64,000 nt of DNA from Azophilus sp965221465 (GCA_965221465.1 OZ244892.1:930001-994000); one strand, 5' to 3'; positions 37,729-47,287 are shown, counted from the stretch's first letter. Notes: generated from the sequence alone by a model not told the origin. A program made the numbers and translations.

Positions 37729-38864
37729 TGTCGACGGAGGAACAGGCACGCCGGCAGGTCAGGGCCGCCAAGCGCATCGTGGTCAAGATCGGCAGTTCGC
37801 TGCTCACCGATCCAACAGCCGGGTTGTCCCGCGCCAGTATCGATGGCTGGTGCACCGAGATCGCAGAGATGTCGAACGAGGGGCGTCAGCCGCTGCTCGT
37901 CTCGTCGGGAGCGGTGGCGGAAGGCGTTGCGCGGCTCGGCTGGCCCGGTCGTCCCGCGGATCTGCCCCGGCTGCAGGCCGCGGCTGCCGTAGGCCAGATG
38001 GGTCTGGTACAGGCCTACGAGACGGCTTTTGCGCGCCACGGCAGGCAAACGGCCATGGTGCTGCTCACCCACGAAGACCTGGCAGACCGGCAACGCTATC
38101 TGAACGCGCGTGCCACCCTGACTCATTTGCTGGACCTCGGTGTGGTACCGGTGGTCAACGAAAACGACTCCGTTGCCATCGACGAGATCCGCTTTGGGGA
38201 CAACGACACGCTTGCGGCCCTGGTGTGCAACCTGCTGGCGGCGGATCTGCAGGTTGTGCTTACCGATGTCGATGGGCTGTACGAGGGGGACCCGAGGCGC
38301 AACCCGAGTGCGGAGCGGCTCTGCTGGGCCGAAGCGACCGACCCGCGTCTGGATGCCCTGGCCGGGGAAGGGGGTGCGTTTGGACGGGGTGGCATGGTCA
38401 CGAAGATCCGCGCGGCGCGTACGGCCGCCCGGTCCGGGGCGCATACCGTTATCGCGGACGGCAGAAAAGACGGTGTGCTCAGTCGGATTCTCGGCGGCGA
38501 GCGGGAGGGAACCCTGCTGGCCGCGACCGTCCTGCCGTTGGTGGCGCGCAAGCGCTGGATTGCAGGCCAGTTGAAACCGAAGGGCGAACTGGTGCTGGAT
38601 TCCGGGGCGGCGGCGGCGATGCGCGAGCGGGGCGTCAGCCTGCTGCCCGTGGGCGTGGTGGCCGTGCGCGGCGATTTCGAGCGCGGCGATGTCGTCCGCT
38701 GCGTCACGGAGCGCGGCGAGGCAGTGGCCCAGGGGCTGGTCAATTATTCCGGCAGCGAAGCGGCGCTCCTGGCCGGAGCTTCGAGCGACGAGATCTTCGC
38801 CAGACTAGGATACGTCGAGGAACCCGAACTGATGCACCGGGACAACCTGGTGATCGTGGATTGA
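37728..38864 (+). CDS. proB: glutamate 5-kinase
   Basis: Phosphorylates glutamate as the first step of proline synthesis and is feedback-inhibited by proline. 378 residues. Amino-acid-kinase domain with RIVVKIGSSLLTD, LVSSGAVAEG, NENDSVAIDEIRFGDND and GRGGMVTKIRAA; a C-terminal PUA domain occupies about residues 280-378. Start overlaps the obgE stop by one base, so the two are translationally linked, as in many proteobacteria. Converges with rpsT (11-bp gap). Confidence 0.97.
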   Translation: MSTEEQARRQVRAAKRIVVKIGSSLLTDPTAGLSRASIDGWCTEIAEMSNEGRQPLLVSSGAVAEGVARLGWPGRPADLPRLQAAAAVGQMGLVQAYETAFARHGRQTAMVLLTHEDLADRQRYLNARATLTHLLDLGVVPVVNENDSVAIDEIRFGDNDTLAALVCNLLAADLQVVLTDVDGLYEGDPRRNPSAERLCWAEATDPRLDALAGEGGAFGRGGMVTKIRAARTAARSGAHTVIADGRKDGVLSRILGGEREGTLLAATVLPLVARKRWIAGQLKPKGELVLDSGAAAAMRERGVSLLPVGVVAVRGDFERGDVVRCVTERGEAVAQGLVNYSGSEAALLAGASSDEIFARLGYVEEPELMHRDNLVIVD

Positions 38865-38875
38865 CGGGGGGCGGG

Positions 38876-39136
38876 CTAGAGCCCTGCGATTGCGGCGGTC
38901 AGGCGTGACTTGTGCCGGGCGGCCTTGTTCTTGTGCAGGATTCCCTTGGCGGCCATGCGGTCGATGATGGGAATGGCCTCCGTGAGCGCGGCACCGGCTG
39001 CCTCGGCGTCCTTCGCATCGATGGCCGCTTGCACCTTCTTGATGTAGGTTCGTACCATGGACCGCCGGCTGGCGTTGTGCCGCCGCCGCTTTTCCGCTTG
39101 GCGTGACCGTTTTCGGGCTTGGGCGCTATTGGCCAA
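38876..39136 (-). CDS. rpsT: 30S ribosomal protein S20
   Basis: 86 residues, basic and helical: (M)ANSAQARKRSRQAEKRRRHN to HKNKAARHKSRLTAAIAGL. The start codon is TTG (39134-39136), as in E. coli, where the UUG start helps autoregulation; GGAG lies 10 bp ahead. The longer frame to 39196 has no ribosomal character. Confidence 0.96.
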   Translation of the reverse strand: MANSAQARKRSRQAEKRRRHNASRRSMVRTYIKKVQAAIDAKDAEAAGAALTEAIPIIDRMAAKGILHKNKAARHKSRLTAAIAGL

Positions 39137-39167
39137 TTGAGGGGCTCCGGGGGCTCGAAGGCGCGCT

Positions 39168-39196
39168 AATATGCCGTCGAGGATGATGCATGTCAA
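39168..39196 (-). promoter_or_regulatory. rpsT promoter, overlapping the murJ start
   Basis: A perfect TTGACA (complement of 39191-39196) stands 17 bp from CATATT (complement of 39168-39173), about 30 bp before the rpsT start. The -35 box overlaps the second and third codons of murJ. Confidence 0.6.
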
Positions 39197-40776
39197 CTGA
39201 GCGCCCGGGCGCTTTTCCGCCGGCTGGCACCGCAGGCGCAGAGCCCACGGATGTCACGGCCAAGGGTGCGGTCGTTTCGTCGATGACCTTGCTGTCGCGC
39301 CTCTCGGGCTTTGCCCGCGACGTGCTGCTTTCGCACTTTCTCGGCGCCGGCGGGGTTGCGGATGCATTCTTCGTCGCCTTTCGCATCCCCAATTTCTTTC
39401 GCAGGCTGTTTGCGGAAGGCGCCTTCAATCAGGCGTTCGTGCCGGTGCTTGCCCGCTACAAGGCTCGGGGGCACGACGAATTGAAACGGTTCGTTGCCCT
39501 GGTCGGCGGAAACCTGGCTCTCGTGCTGTTCTTCTTCGTCGCTGCGGGGGTTCTGTTTTCGGAGGCTCTGATCACCGTTTTCGCGCCCGGCTTTCGGGGC
39601 GATGCGGAACGGTTTGCGCTGGCGGCCGACCTGGTTCGAATCACGTTTCCATACCTCGGCTTCATTGCCCTGACGGCCTTCGCCGGGGGTATTCTCAACG
39701 TCCACGACCGCTACGCGATTCCGGCACTTACGCCGGTGTTGCTGAACGCCTCGCTGATCGCGGCCATCTTGTTTGCAGCCATTGCGGGCGCAGACCCGGC
39801 GTTCGCGCTGGCGTGGGGCGTGCTGGCTGCGGGCGCCGTGCAGTTGTGTTTCCAGGGGCCGTTCATGGCGCGCTTGCATCTGCTGGCGAGGCCCAGGGTC
39901 GGCACGCGTCACGACGGCGTGCGTCAGGTCGGTCGCTTGCTGGTTCCGGCGGTGCTGGCGGCCTCGGTCGGGCAGGTCAATTCACTGATCGACACGGTGC
40001 TGGCCTCGACCCTGGCGACCGGCAGCATTTCCTGGCTTTACTACGCCGACCGCCTGCTCGAACTGCCCATCGGCCTGGTGGCGGTCGCTCTCGGCACGGT
40101 GCTGCTGCCGAGCCTCTCGCGGTTGGCGGGGGTGGAAGATGGCTCCGGGTTCAGGCGGACCCTGGGTTGGGGAATGCGGATGGGGCTGCTGCTCGGATTG
40201 CCTGCCGCGGTTGCGTTGTACCTGCTGGCGGTGCCGTTGATCGCCACCATCTTTCATCACGGAGAAATGACCGCGACCGACGTTGCCATGACCGCACTGG
40301 CCTTGCAGGCGTTTGCAATCGGCGTGCTGCCGCTGGTGCTGGTCAAGGTGCTGGCGCCGGCGTTCTTCGCCGCTCAGGATACGAAAACGCCGTTCCGGTT
40401 CGCAGCGGTCGCGGTGGCGGTCAACGTGGTGCTCAACCTGTCGATGTTCAGTTGGTTTGGCCATGTCGGGCTGGCCCTCGCGACCTCCGTGGCCGCCTGG
40501 GTGCACTTCTGGCTGCTCTGGCGAGGCGCCGCGTTGCGGGGGCACGCGGTCGCGGACGGCCAACTGCGCCGCACCGGCGCCCGGGTGCTCGGGGCAGTCG
40601 TCTGCATGGGCCTGACCCTGGCGGCCATCGTACCGAGCGATTCGTTCTGGATATCCCTTGGGATCGGCGATCGTATTCTGTGGCTCTCCGGGGCCGTCGG
40701 CGCCGGGGGAATCGTATACGCTGCTGCGCTCGGCGTCAGTGGAATCGGGCTCGGCGAAATCCGGCATCGTGCCTGA
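39190..40776 (+). CDS. murJ: lipid II flippase MurJ
   Basis: Flips lipid II across the inner membrane for peptidoglycan synthesis. 528 residues, about 14 membrane helices of the MOP superfamily. Conserved segments SRLSGFARDVLLSHFLGAGG, RIPNFFRRLFAEGAFNQAFVPV and AAQDTKTPFR are present. Divergent from rpsT with only 53 bp between the starts. In relatives ribF-ileS-lspA follow; here a family A repeat and then lspA follow. Confidence 0.97.
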   Translation: MSTERPGAFPPAGTAGAEPTDVTAKGAVVSSMTLLSRLSGFARDVLLSHFLGAGGVADAFFVAFRIPNFFRRLFAEGAFNQAFVPVLARYKARGHDELKRFVALVGGNLALVLFFFVAAGVLFSEALITVFAPGFRGDAERFALAADLVRITFPYLGFIALTAFAGGILNVHDRYAIPALTPVLLNASLIAAILFAAIAGADPAFALAWGVLAAGAVQLCFQGPFMARLHLLARPRVGTRHDGVRQVGRLLVPAVLAASVGQVNSLIDTVLASTLATGSISWLYYADRLLELPIGLVAVALGTVLLPSLSRLAGVEDGSGFRRTLGWGMRMGLLLGLPAAVALYLLAVPLIATIFHHGEMTATDVAMTALALQAFAIGVLPLVLVKVLAPAFFAAQDTKTPFRFAAVAVAVNVVLNLSMFSWFGHVGLALATSVAAWVHFWLLWRGAALRGHAVADGQLRRTGARVLGAVVCMGLTLAAIVPSDSFWISLGIGDRILWLSGAVGAGGIVYAAALGVSGIGLGEIRHRA

Positions 40777-40983
40777 ACGAAACGGTTTGACCGTATAATG
40801 CCGGCGGGAACGGTGTCCGGGGGCCGGGCGGTGCTTGGCGAGGTAGCCATTGCGACAACGATTACAGACATTCGGGACGATGTCGCATTGTCTTGCTGCC
40901 GTGTGCGCAGCAAACTCGCGCCCAAGCGGTGCATTACAGCCGCATTCCATGAGGGATGATTTGGGCCACGGGAAACGAGCCGC
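40777..40983. other. murJ-lspA gap, left part
   Basis: 207 bp with no gene. A TATAAT-like box at 40793-40798 has no -35 partner at proper spacing. The right part of the gap is family A copy A2. Confidence 0.4.
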
Positions 40984-41147
40984 ACCTGTTCATGAATAGA
41001 CCATTGCGGCCGCCAATGGCAGTGAAACACGCGAGCGTACTCCGGTCGCCTCCTCAATGCGCTGTCGAGCACGGTACACAAGCGCTCTTGCTCCGCGCAG
41101 CCGATGCGTTCGCACCGCTTGCCAGCTTCGCTACGTTCATTCACGAA
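40984..41147 (+). repeat. dispersed repeat family A, copy A2
   Basis: 164 bp, the same length as A1 and colinear with it from ACCTGTTCATGAA to CTACGTTCATTCACGAA. It differs at many scattered positions, so the copies are old or diverged before arrival. Confidence 0.75.
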
Positions 41148-41218
41148 ATTGAGCCGGGGGCGGCGGAGCATCACGGCTCTTGCGCAGTTCCCGATCGTTG
41201 CAACTGGAGGTGCCGGTG

Positions 41219-41695
41219 ATGCGGGCTCGGTGGTATGCCCTTGCAGGTGTGGTGGTCGCCTTTGACCAGGTTACCAAGTGGCTGGTCAGCAGTACCCTCG
41301 GGTTGGGTGAGCGGGTCGAGTTCCTGCCGTTCTTCAGTTGGGTGCTCTGGCACAACGATGGGGCGGCGTTCTCGCTGATGTCGGGGCTCGGTGGCTGGCA
41401 GCGCTGGTTTTTCGTGACGCTGGCCGCGGCTTTTGCGGTCTTCATTGTTCATGAACTGCGCCGGCTGCCGGTTGGAGACTGGGTGCAGGGGCTGGCGTAC
41501 GGCCTCATACTCGGAGGGGCGTTGGGCAACATGGTGGATCGCCTGGCAGCCGGGTACGTGGTCGACTTCGTGCTGCTGCATTGGCGCGACTACTACTTTC
41601 CCGCCTTCAACGTGGCCGATGCCGCCCTCTCCTGTGGTGCCGTCCTGTGGGTGGGTTGCATGATTCGCGACAGTCGTGCCGAATCCGCGCGGTAG
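41219..41695 (+). CDS. lspA: lipoprotein signal peptidase (signal peptidase II)
   Basis: Cleaves signal peptides of prolipoproteins in the inner membrane. 158 residues with four membrane helices; the catalytic aspartates lie in GALGNMVDRLAAG and FNVADAAL, and FDQVTKWLV and HNDGAAFS are conserved. The ATG at 41219 follows a GGAGG site by 8 bp. Its end overlaps the pilE start by 20 bp. ileS, normally just upstream, is missing. Confidence 0.96.
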   Translation: MRARWYALAGVVVAFDQVTKWLVSSTLGLGERVEFLPFFSWVLWHNDGAAFSLMSGLGGWQRWFFVTLAAAFAVFIVHELRRLPVGDWVQGLAYGLILGGALGNMVDRLAAGYVVDFVLLHWRDYYFPAFNVADAALSCGAVLWVGCMIRDSRAESAR

Positions 41696-42170
41696 CACCC
41701 GGCCTTTGCTCCGCCGATACCAGGCGGGATTCAGCCTGATCGAGTTGATGGCCGCACTGGCCATTCTTGCGGTGATCGCGGTGTTGGCCGTTCCGCTCTA
41801 TACCGACTATTCCGAGCGCGCGTTTCGGTCCGAGGCCCAGGGCGACCTGTTGGCCTGCGCCCTGGGCATGGAGCGATGGGCGGGAGTCGGGTTCTCCTAC
41901 GAGGGTGCCGCCGACACCGATGGCGACGGTAGCGGCGATGCGGATTCCGGTCCGGTCGCCAACGAGGTCTGCAGGCCGCGGTCGGTGGACCAGGGCCGCT
42001 ATGCCATCAGGGTCGATTCGGATGCCGACTGGTTTCGGCTGACGGCGCAGCCCGACCCGCTGGGGCGGATGGCCACAGACGGGTTTCTGGACGTCGATGC
42101 CGACGGCAACCGCCGCTGGGACCGCGACGGCAATGGTGTGATCGGCGCCGGCGAAGACCGCTGGGAGTGA
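41676..42170 (+). CDS. pilE: PilE-like type IV minor pilin
   Basis: Type IV pilin-like protein, 164 residues from a GTG, with a class III leader cut before Phe in RYQAG/FSLIELMAALAIL. After the hydrophobic helix comes a short globular domain with two cysteines and unusually acidic loops DTDGDGSGDAD and DVDADGNRRWDRDGNG, which resemble EF-hand-type calcium loops. Overlaps lspA. The call PilE is by position and type, not by a close match. Confidence 0.75.
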   Translation: MPNPRGSTRPLLRRYQAGFSLIELMAALAILAVIAVLAVPLYTDYSERAFRSEAQGDLLACALGMERWAGVGFSYEGAADTDGDGSGDADSGPVANEVCRPRSVDQGRYAIRVDSDADWFRLTAQPDPLGRMATDGFLDVDADGNRRWDRDGNGVIGAGEDRWE

Positions 42171-42428
42171 CATTGCCCGGCTGAAGGCTCCCTCCGGCCG
42201 AATTGACCTGCTGTCGGGCATGCCTGCATCGGCCTCCGGTCGGCGCGACCGCGAAGGACGGCACCTCGATGCCCTGGCGACGAGAGTTGGAGCGGTTTTC
42301 GGGCGAGACGGCCGGGCGCGGTCTGACAGGATGAATGGACGAATTCGCACGAAGATTCAGGTGTTGGGCGGATAGCCAGTTGCTCGTGCAGGCGCAAAAT
42401 CGGGGTCTTCCCGGTTCGTGAGCCTGGC

Positions 42429-43025
42429 ATGAAGCGACGACTCCGAAATCCTCGCCGCAAGGTCGCCACCCGTCGGCGGGGGCCTTTGGCCGCCCCCCGC
42501 CGACGTCGGACGACGGGGTTTTCCCTGGTCGAACTGCTGGTTGCGTTACTCGTCATGGGCATTGGGGTGCTTGGCGTGACCGGCTTGCAGGCGCTCAGCA
42601 TGCAAGGCAATCGCGCGGCGTTGCAGGCAACCGTCGCAGCGCAACTCGCGGAAGACATGATGGGCCGCATCCGCGCCAATGCGCGCAACGGCGACGGCGT
42701 GTTGCTCTACGCCGGGCTGGCGTTGGGCGATGCACCTCCCGACGCGCCGCAATGCGACTCGAGCGATTGTACGCCGGCACAGATTGCGGCTCTGGATGCG
42801 GCAGCCTGGAAATGCAGGCTGGGGCTGTTCGCCGACGACGCCGTCTGTGCCGGGATGGCCGAAACCGCCGTGGCGAACCTGACCGACGCAACCGTGGAGG
42901 AATCGGGTTTGCCGGCCGGAGACGGCGCAGTCGAGGTCGACCCGGCCAGCGGGCTCGTACGGGTCACCGTGCAGTGGCGCGATGGCGGGCGCATGCGCTC
43001 CATCGTCCTGCAGAGCGTCATCTGA
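42429..43025 (+). CDS. pilV: minor pilin PilV
   Basis: 198 residues with a long basic leader (about 30 residues) and cleavage site TTG/FSLVELLVALLVMGIGVLGVTGLQ, the PilV pattern. Minor pilins prime pilus assembly and help place PilY1 at the tip. No gene is seen in the 258-bp gap after pilE. The stop overlaps the start of pilW (ATGATG). Confidence 0.85.
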   Translation: MKRRLRNPRRKVATRRRGPLAAPRRRRTTGFSLVELLVALLVMGIGVLGVTGLQALSMQGNRAALQATVAAQLAEDMMGRIRANARNGDGVLLYAGLALGDAPPDAPQCDSSDCTPAQIAALDAAAWKCRLGLFADDAVCAGMAETAVANLTDATVEESGLPAGDGAVEVDPASGLVRVTVQWRDGGRMRSIVLQSVI

Positions 43026-44161
43026 TGATCGCCGCGAACGCCGCCGATCGTCCGGGGGCAGCGCTCGCAACCGGCCGTTTCACCCGATTGGGGCCTGTGC
43101 GGCACGATACCGGCAAACTGCACAGGCTCGCGACGGGCTCCCGCGGGGCGCGCGCCTGCCCGCTCGCCGTCCTCGGGCAAACCGGTCAGGGTTTTTCCCT
43201 CGTCGAACTCCTGCTTGCCCTGACACTGGGCCTGATGGTCATTGCCGCCATGGCGCAGCTTTTCGGGTTCAATCGGCAGAGCCATGCGATGCTGGAACGC
43301 ACCGCCCGCGCGCAGCAAAGCGGCCGCTATGCGCTCGCTTTCATTGGACGCTCGGCGAGGAACGCCGGGTTCCTGGGGTGCAATGGCCGGCAAGGGAACA
43401 TCGTCAACGCCCTCGACAGCGATCCGCAGGCTCGCTTCGAAGCGGATGCAAGCCGGCCGGTGGATGCATTCGACGGCCATGACGGCGGTTCGGCCGCCGC
43501 TCACGCCATTGCCGCCGGCATCGACCCCGATCGAATCGTTCCGGGGACAGACATCGTTACGTTTCGGCGCCTGCAATCCCCCCTGTACCGCGTCCTGGAG
43601 CCGGTGGAGGCGGATGGAAACCCGGTGGTCGAACGCGGGGCGGGATTCGACCTGCAGGCGGACGACTACGTGCTCATCGGCGACTGCGAGCAAGCGTCGG
43701 TATTCCGGATTGCGGGGGTATTGGACAGCGGCGGGAAAGTCACGCTGCTGCGCGAACCCGGGGCGGACATTCAGGAGGATTCGTCGGCCAACCTGCTGTC
43801 GGCGGCCGGCAAGGCGTACGGTCTCACGCATGGCGCGACGGTCGGGCGGGTGCTGACTGAAACCTATTTCATTGCCCGGGGCAGAGGCGTCGACCGTCGC
43901 GGCGAGCCGACCCGGTCGCTGTGGCGGCGTGACGGCGGTGGGACTGTTGCCGAACTGGTCGAGGGCGTTCACGATCTGCAGGTGTCGTTCGGCGTGGACA
44001 CCCGGCCGGCAGACGGCGTGGTGGGCATCGACCGTCGCGTCGGCTTCGACGGCATTCCGGATGGCGGAATTGTCGCCGCCGTCTACGTGCGAGTCGTGGC
44101 CGGCGAGCCGCCGGACCTGCGTGCCTTCGGCGGAACATTCAACCTGCGAAACGCATCGTGA
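43025..44161 (+). CDS. pilW: minor pilin PilW
   Basis: 378 residues. About 55 residues precede the prepilin site GQG/FSLVELLLALTLG. The family pattern after the helix (RAQQSGRYALAFIGRSARNAGFLGC) identifies PilW. The start overlaps the pilV stop. Leader length is unusual, so the true start could be an internal GTG or ATG nearer the cleavage site. Confidence 0.85.
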   Translation: MIAANAADRPGAALATGRFTRLGPVRHDTGKLHRLATGSRGARACPLAVLGQTGQGFSLVELLLALTLGLMVIAAMAQLFGFNRQSHAMLERTARAQQSGRYALAFIGRSARNAGFLGCNGRQGNIVNALDSDPQARFEADASRPVDAFDGHDGGSAAAHAIAAGIDPDRIVPGTDIVTFRRLQSPLYRVLEPVEADGNPVVERGAGFDLQADDYVLIGDCEQASVFRIAGVLDSGGKVTLLREPGADIQEDSSANLLSAAGKAYGLTHGATVGRVLTETYFIARGRGVDRRGEPTRSLWRRDGGGTVAELVEGVHDLQVSFGVDTRPADGVVGIDRRVGFDGIPDGGIVAAVYVRVVAGEPPDLRAFGGTFNLRNAS

Positions 44162-44237
44162 AGCGTCGGCGAAATGCAGCGCCCGGGCGGCCTTCGCTAC
44201 CGGTGCGCGCAAAGTATCCACTGCCGGTGCTTCGGGC

Positions 44238-44825
44238 ATGGCAGCGGGCCGCCACCGGGTCGTGAAAGGCGCCGATTTGCGGGCCGCTGCCCCGGGCAAT
44301 CGGCAGCAGGGGGTGGCGTTGTTCGTCACCCTGGCGATGCTGCTGATTCTCGGCATGGCGGGCGCTTCCGCAATTCGCACCACCATTCTGGAAGAGCGGA
44401 TGGCGCGCAATGCCGGTGATTCACGGGCCGCTTTCCAGGCTGCGGAGGCAGCGTTGCGGCAAGGGGAAGCCTTCCTTGTCGAGAGCATCGACAGTACCGG
44501 GCACTTTACCGAGGCGGGGGACGGCGGACTGTGGACGCCCGCTCCGTCAGGCGCGGCGGAGCGCTGGGCTCTGCCGGGAATATGGGATGCAGGCAGTCAA
44601 AGGAGCAGGGAAGTGCCCAATCGCCTTGAACGGGTTGCGCTTCAACCACGTTACATCGTCGAATGGCTGGCAGACCTGCCCGCCGATACCAACCCGCACC
44701 TGATCGAGGAATCGACGGTCGCAGTCGAAGAGCGTGTCGAGATCTTTCGTGTAACGGCACGGGGCGTCGGCAGATCGGCAAACACCGAAGTCATGCTGCA
44801 GAGTACCTTCGGCCTGTTGCTGTGA
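44238..44825 (+). CDS. pilX: minor pilin PilX
   Basis: 195 residues. The class III-like N-terminus is RQQGVALFVTLAMLLILGMA, with the PilX consensus GASAIRTTILEERMARNAGDSRAAFQAAEAAL after it. An ATG at 44238 is taken; a GTG at 44262 is an alternative. Its stop overlaps the start of the pilY1-like gene. Confidence 0.82.
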   Translation: MAAGRHRVVKGADLRAAAPGNRQQGVALFVTLAMLLILGMAGASAIRTTILEERMARNAGDSRAAFQAAEAALRQGEAFLVESIDSTGHFTEAGDGGLWTPAPSGAAERWALPGIWDAGSQRSREVPNRLERVALQPRYIVEWLADLPADTNPHLIEESTVAVEERVEIFRVTARGVGRSANTEVMLQSTFGLLL

Positions 44826-46318
44826 GAGCCGGCAATACGCTTGTCGCATGCGCCCTGATCCTGATTGCCGCCGACCCGGCAGCGGCGGTCGCCTTGCCGG
44901 CGCCCGTCGTCGAGGTGGTGCGCGTCCGCGATCACCCGGACGCTGCCGAAAAGTCATGGCGACGGGTCGCGATCGGCGGGCTCGAAGGCGAAGATGGATA
45001 CGTCGCGCGCGCAATCGGTCACGGGGCCGGTGGCGACGACGATGCGCCAACCGAACTGTGGACGTTTACCGATGCAGAGCTTGGCCCGGTCTACGGCAGC
45101 GCTCGCATAGCGCGGACCAACGTCAAGGACGCGCGCGGCGATGTGGAGTGGGCCGCGGTTTTCGGCGGCGGGCGCGAAGACCCGCCGGGTGCGGCCAACC
45201 TGTTCGTCCTGTTCATCGACCGCGGCGTCGACGGCTGGGCGTATGGCGACTTCGTCAAGATTCCTGCGGATACCGGCGAACAACGCGACAACGGAGAGCG
45301 GCCGACCTTGCCCAATGTGCTCGGCGAACCGGCGCTGGTGGACACCGACCTCGACGGCAGCGCTGACCTCGCTTATGCGGGTGACCTGCAGGGCAACCTG
45401 TACCGATTCGATATCGCCGACAGCGATCCATCGACATGGCGGGCAGTACGGCTGTTCCGGGCAACCCATGGCAATCCGTCGGCAACGTCCCAGCCGATCA
45501 CGCAAAGGCCCTTCGTGGCGAAACATCCCCGAAAGGGCGGGTTCGTGGTGGTGTTCGGAACCGGCAGCGGCCGCACGGTGCAGGGTGTGGCCCGTTCCGA
45601 CATCCAGTCCGTATACGGCATCTGGGACCGGGGAGAAATACACCCGGCAACCGCGCGGTCGGGCGCCAGGAGTGACCGCCTGGTCCGGCGGGAACTGGTC
45701 AACGTGGTCGACGAAACGGCGGGAACGTTCCAGACCCGGCGCGTGCTTTCGGGGAACGCCGTCGACCCTGTTGCCGATGCGCCCGGCCGCACCGGGACAT
45801 ACGGCTGGTACATCGATCTCGACATGCCGCGCGCGGGTCAGACCCTGCAGGGCAATCCGAACCCGGACGCCTGCGGGCAGCCGCCGCCGGACCCGCAGTA
45901 CCCGGGTGAGCGCGTCGCCGGTTCTCCGGTTGTCCGCGGCAGTGTACTGCTCATGGCCACCGTCATTCCCGGCGAGGCAACCCGTTGCAGCGATGCCCCC
46001 TCCGGCTCGGTTCTCGCCGTCGAACCTGCCACGGGCGGCAGCCCCAGGGCCGGGGTGTTCGATCTCGACGGTGACGGGCGCATCGAGACCGGTATCGCGG
46101 TGCCGGATTTATTCGATGCGCCCGTTGCCGGGGTTGTGTTCGACGGCGATACACCGACCGGCGCGCCGGGCAAACTGGCGCCCATATCGGCCAGGGACGG
46201 GTCGGCGACGCTGGTTGTCGGCGACGGAGAAGGCGCGCCGTCACTCGGTATCGGTGGGGCCGCGAGTATCCGCACGGGGCGTCTCTCCTGGCGGGAGATT
46301 CCCGGCGAAACGCCCTGA
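44822..46318 (+). CDS. short PilY1-like pilus-tip protein (propeller domain only)
   Basis: 498 residues from a GTG overlapping the pilX stop. A signal peptide (ALILIAADPAAAVA) is followed by a beta-propeller domain matching the C-terminal half of PilY1: TELWTFTDAELGPVYGSARI, the calcium-type loop DTDLDGSADLAYAGDLQGNL, VVVFGTGSGR and NVVDETAGTF. PilY1 normally exceeds 1000 residues and has an N-terminal von Willebrand A domain, which is lacking here. A second acidic loop FDLDGDGRIETG is near the C-terminus. It could be a reduced tip adhesin or a paralogue. Confidence 0.78.
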   Translation: MRAGNTLVACALILIAADPAAAVALPAPVVEVVRVRDHPDAAEKSWRRVAIGGLEGEDGYVARAIGHGAGGDDDAPTELWTFTDAELGPVYGSARIARTNVKDARGDVEWAAVFGGGREDPPGAANLFVLFIDRGVDGWAYGDFVKIPADTGEQRDNGERPTLPNVLGEPALVDTDLDGSADLAYAGDLQGNLYRFDIADSDPSTWRAVRLFRATHGNPSATSQPITQRPFVAKHPRKGGFVVVFGTGSGRTVQGVARSDIQSVYGIWDRGEIHPATARSGARSDRLVRRELVNVVDETAGTFQTRRVLSGNAVDPVADAPGRTGTYGWYIDLDMPRAGQTLQGNPNPDACGQPPPDPQYPGERVAGSPVVRGSVLLMATVIPGEATRCSDAPSGSVLAVEPATGGSPRAGVFDLDGDGRIETGIAVPDLFDAPVAGVVFDGDTPTGAPGKLAPISARDGSATLVVGDGEGAPSLGIGGAASIRTGRLSWREIPGETP

Positions 46319-46357
46319 TCGCGAGCAACCTTGCTCGAATGCCGGATTGCGGACATC

Positions 46358-47287
46358 ATGTCGCGCCTCATGGAAATCTACCGGAATCTGTCCCAGGCCG
46401 GCGGGACGCAGTGCGTACTCTGCATCGGCAATTTCGACGGCGTGCATCGCGGGCATCGCAAGCTGCTCTCCGTGGCGCGCTCGATTGCCGATGGGAGTGG
46501 CAGGCCTGTCGGGGTGATGACATTCGAACCGCATCCCAGGCGCCTGTTTCGCCCGGACGATCCACCGTTCTGCATCTCACCGCCGCCGGTCGAACAGCGC
46601 CTGCTGGCGTCGCTGGGCGTCGATGCGCTCTTCTGGTTGCGATTCGACTGGGATTTCGCCAGTCAGTCGGCGGAAGCCTTCATTGCCAACGTGCTGGACG
46701 GCGGTATCCGGCCTTCGCACGTGGTCGTCGGCTACGACTTCCGGTTCGGGCAATTGCGCACCGGCACGGCCGATACCCTGCGTGAAGCCGGTTATGCCGT
46801 GACCGTGGTCGAGGAACTTGCAGATCGGGAACACCAGGCGTTCTCGTCGAGCCGTGTACGCGGTGCGTTGCGGCACGGAGATCTCGAAACCGCCAACCGG
46901 CTGCTGGGTTGGGAATGGGAAATGGAAGGCACGGTCGTCACGGGGCACCGGCGTGGCCATACGCTGGGCTTCCCCACCGCCAACGTGGAACTGGGCGAGA
47001 CGCTGCACCCTGCCTACGGTGTCTATGCGGCCTGGGCTCGTGTGGAGGGCGAAGAAGCCTGGCGTCCGGCCGCTACCAATATCGGCATCCGGCCGATGTT
47101 CGAATTGCCCGTCGGTCAGGTCGAAGCGCATATTCTGGATTTCGACCGCGACATCTACGGCGAAACCCTGCGGGTGCGCCCTGTCAGACGAATTCGCGGC
47201 GAAGCCCGCTATGCAAGCGTCGATGAACTGATCGACCAGATGCACATCGATTGCAGGATGACCAGGCAACTGCTCGGCGTTGCCTGA
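46358..47287 (+). CDS. ribF: bifunctional riboflavin kinase/FMN adenylyltransferase
   Basis: Makes FMN and FAD from riboflavin. 309 residues from the ATG at 46358; a TTG 27 bp earlier is in frame but the family begins near MSRLMEIYRNL. The N-terminal adenylyltransferase has CIGNFDGVHRGHRKLL; the C-terminal kinase has GHRRGHTLGFPTANVE and the NIGIRPMFELPVGQVE strand. Usually adjacent to murJ or ileS; here it follows the pilin cluster. Confidence 0.96.
   Translation: MSRLMEIYRNLSQAGGTQCVLCIGNFDGVHRGHRKLLSVARSIADGSGRPVGVMTFEPHPRRLFRPDDPPFCISPPPVEQRLLASLGVDALFWLRFDWDFASQSAEAFIANVLDGGIRPSHVVVGYDFRFGQLRTGTADTLREAGYAVTVVEELADREHQAFSSSRVRGALRHGDLETANRLLGWEWEMEGTVVTGHRRGHTLGFPTANVELGETLHPAYGVYAAWARVEGEEAWRPAATNIGIRPMFELPVGQVEAHILDFDRDIYGETLRVRPVRRIRGEARYASVDELIDQMHIDCRMTRQLLGVA

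Noticed and set aside
40793..40798. TATAAT box after murJ as an lspA promoter
   Set aside because: No -35 box at 16-18 bp and more than 400 bp from lspA.
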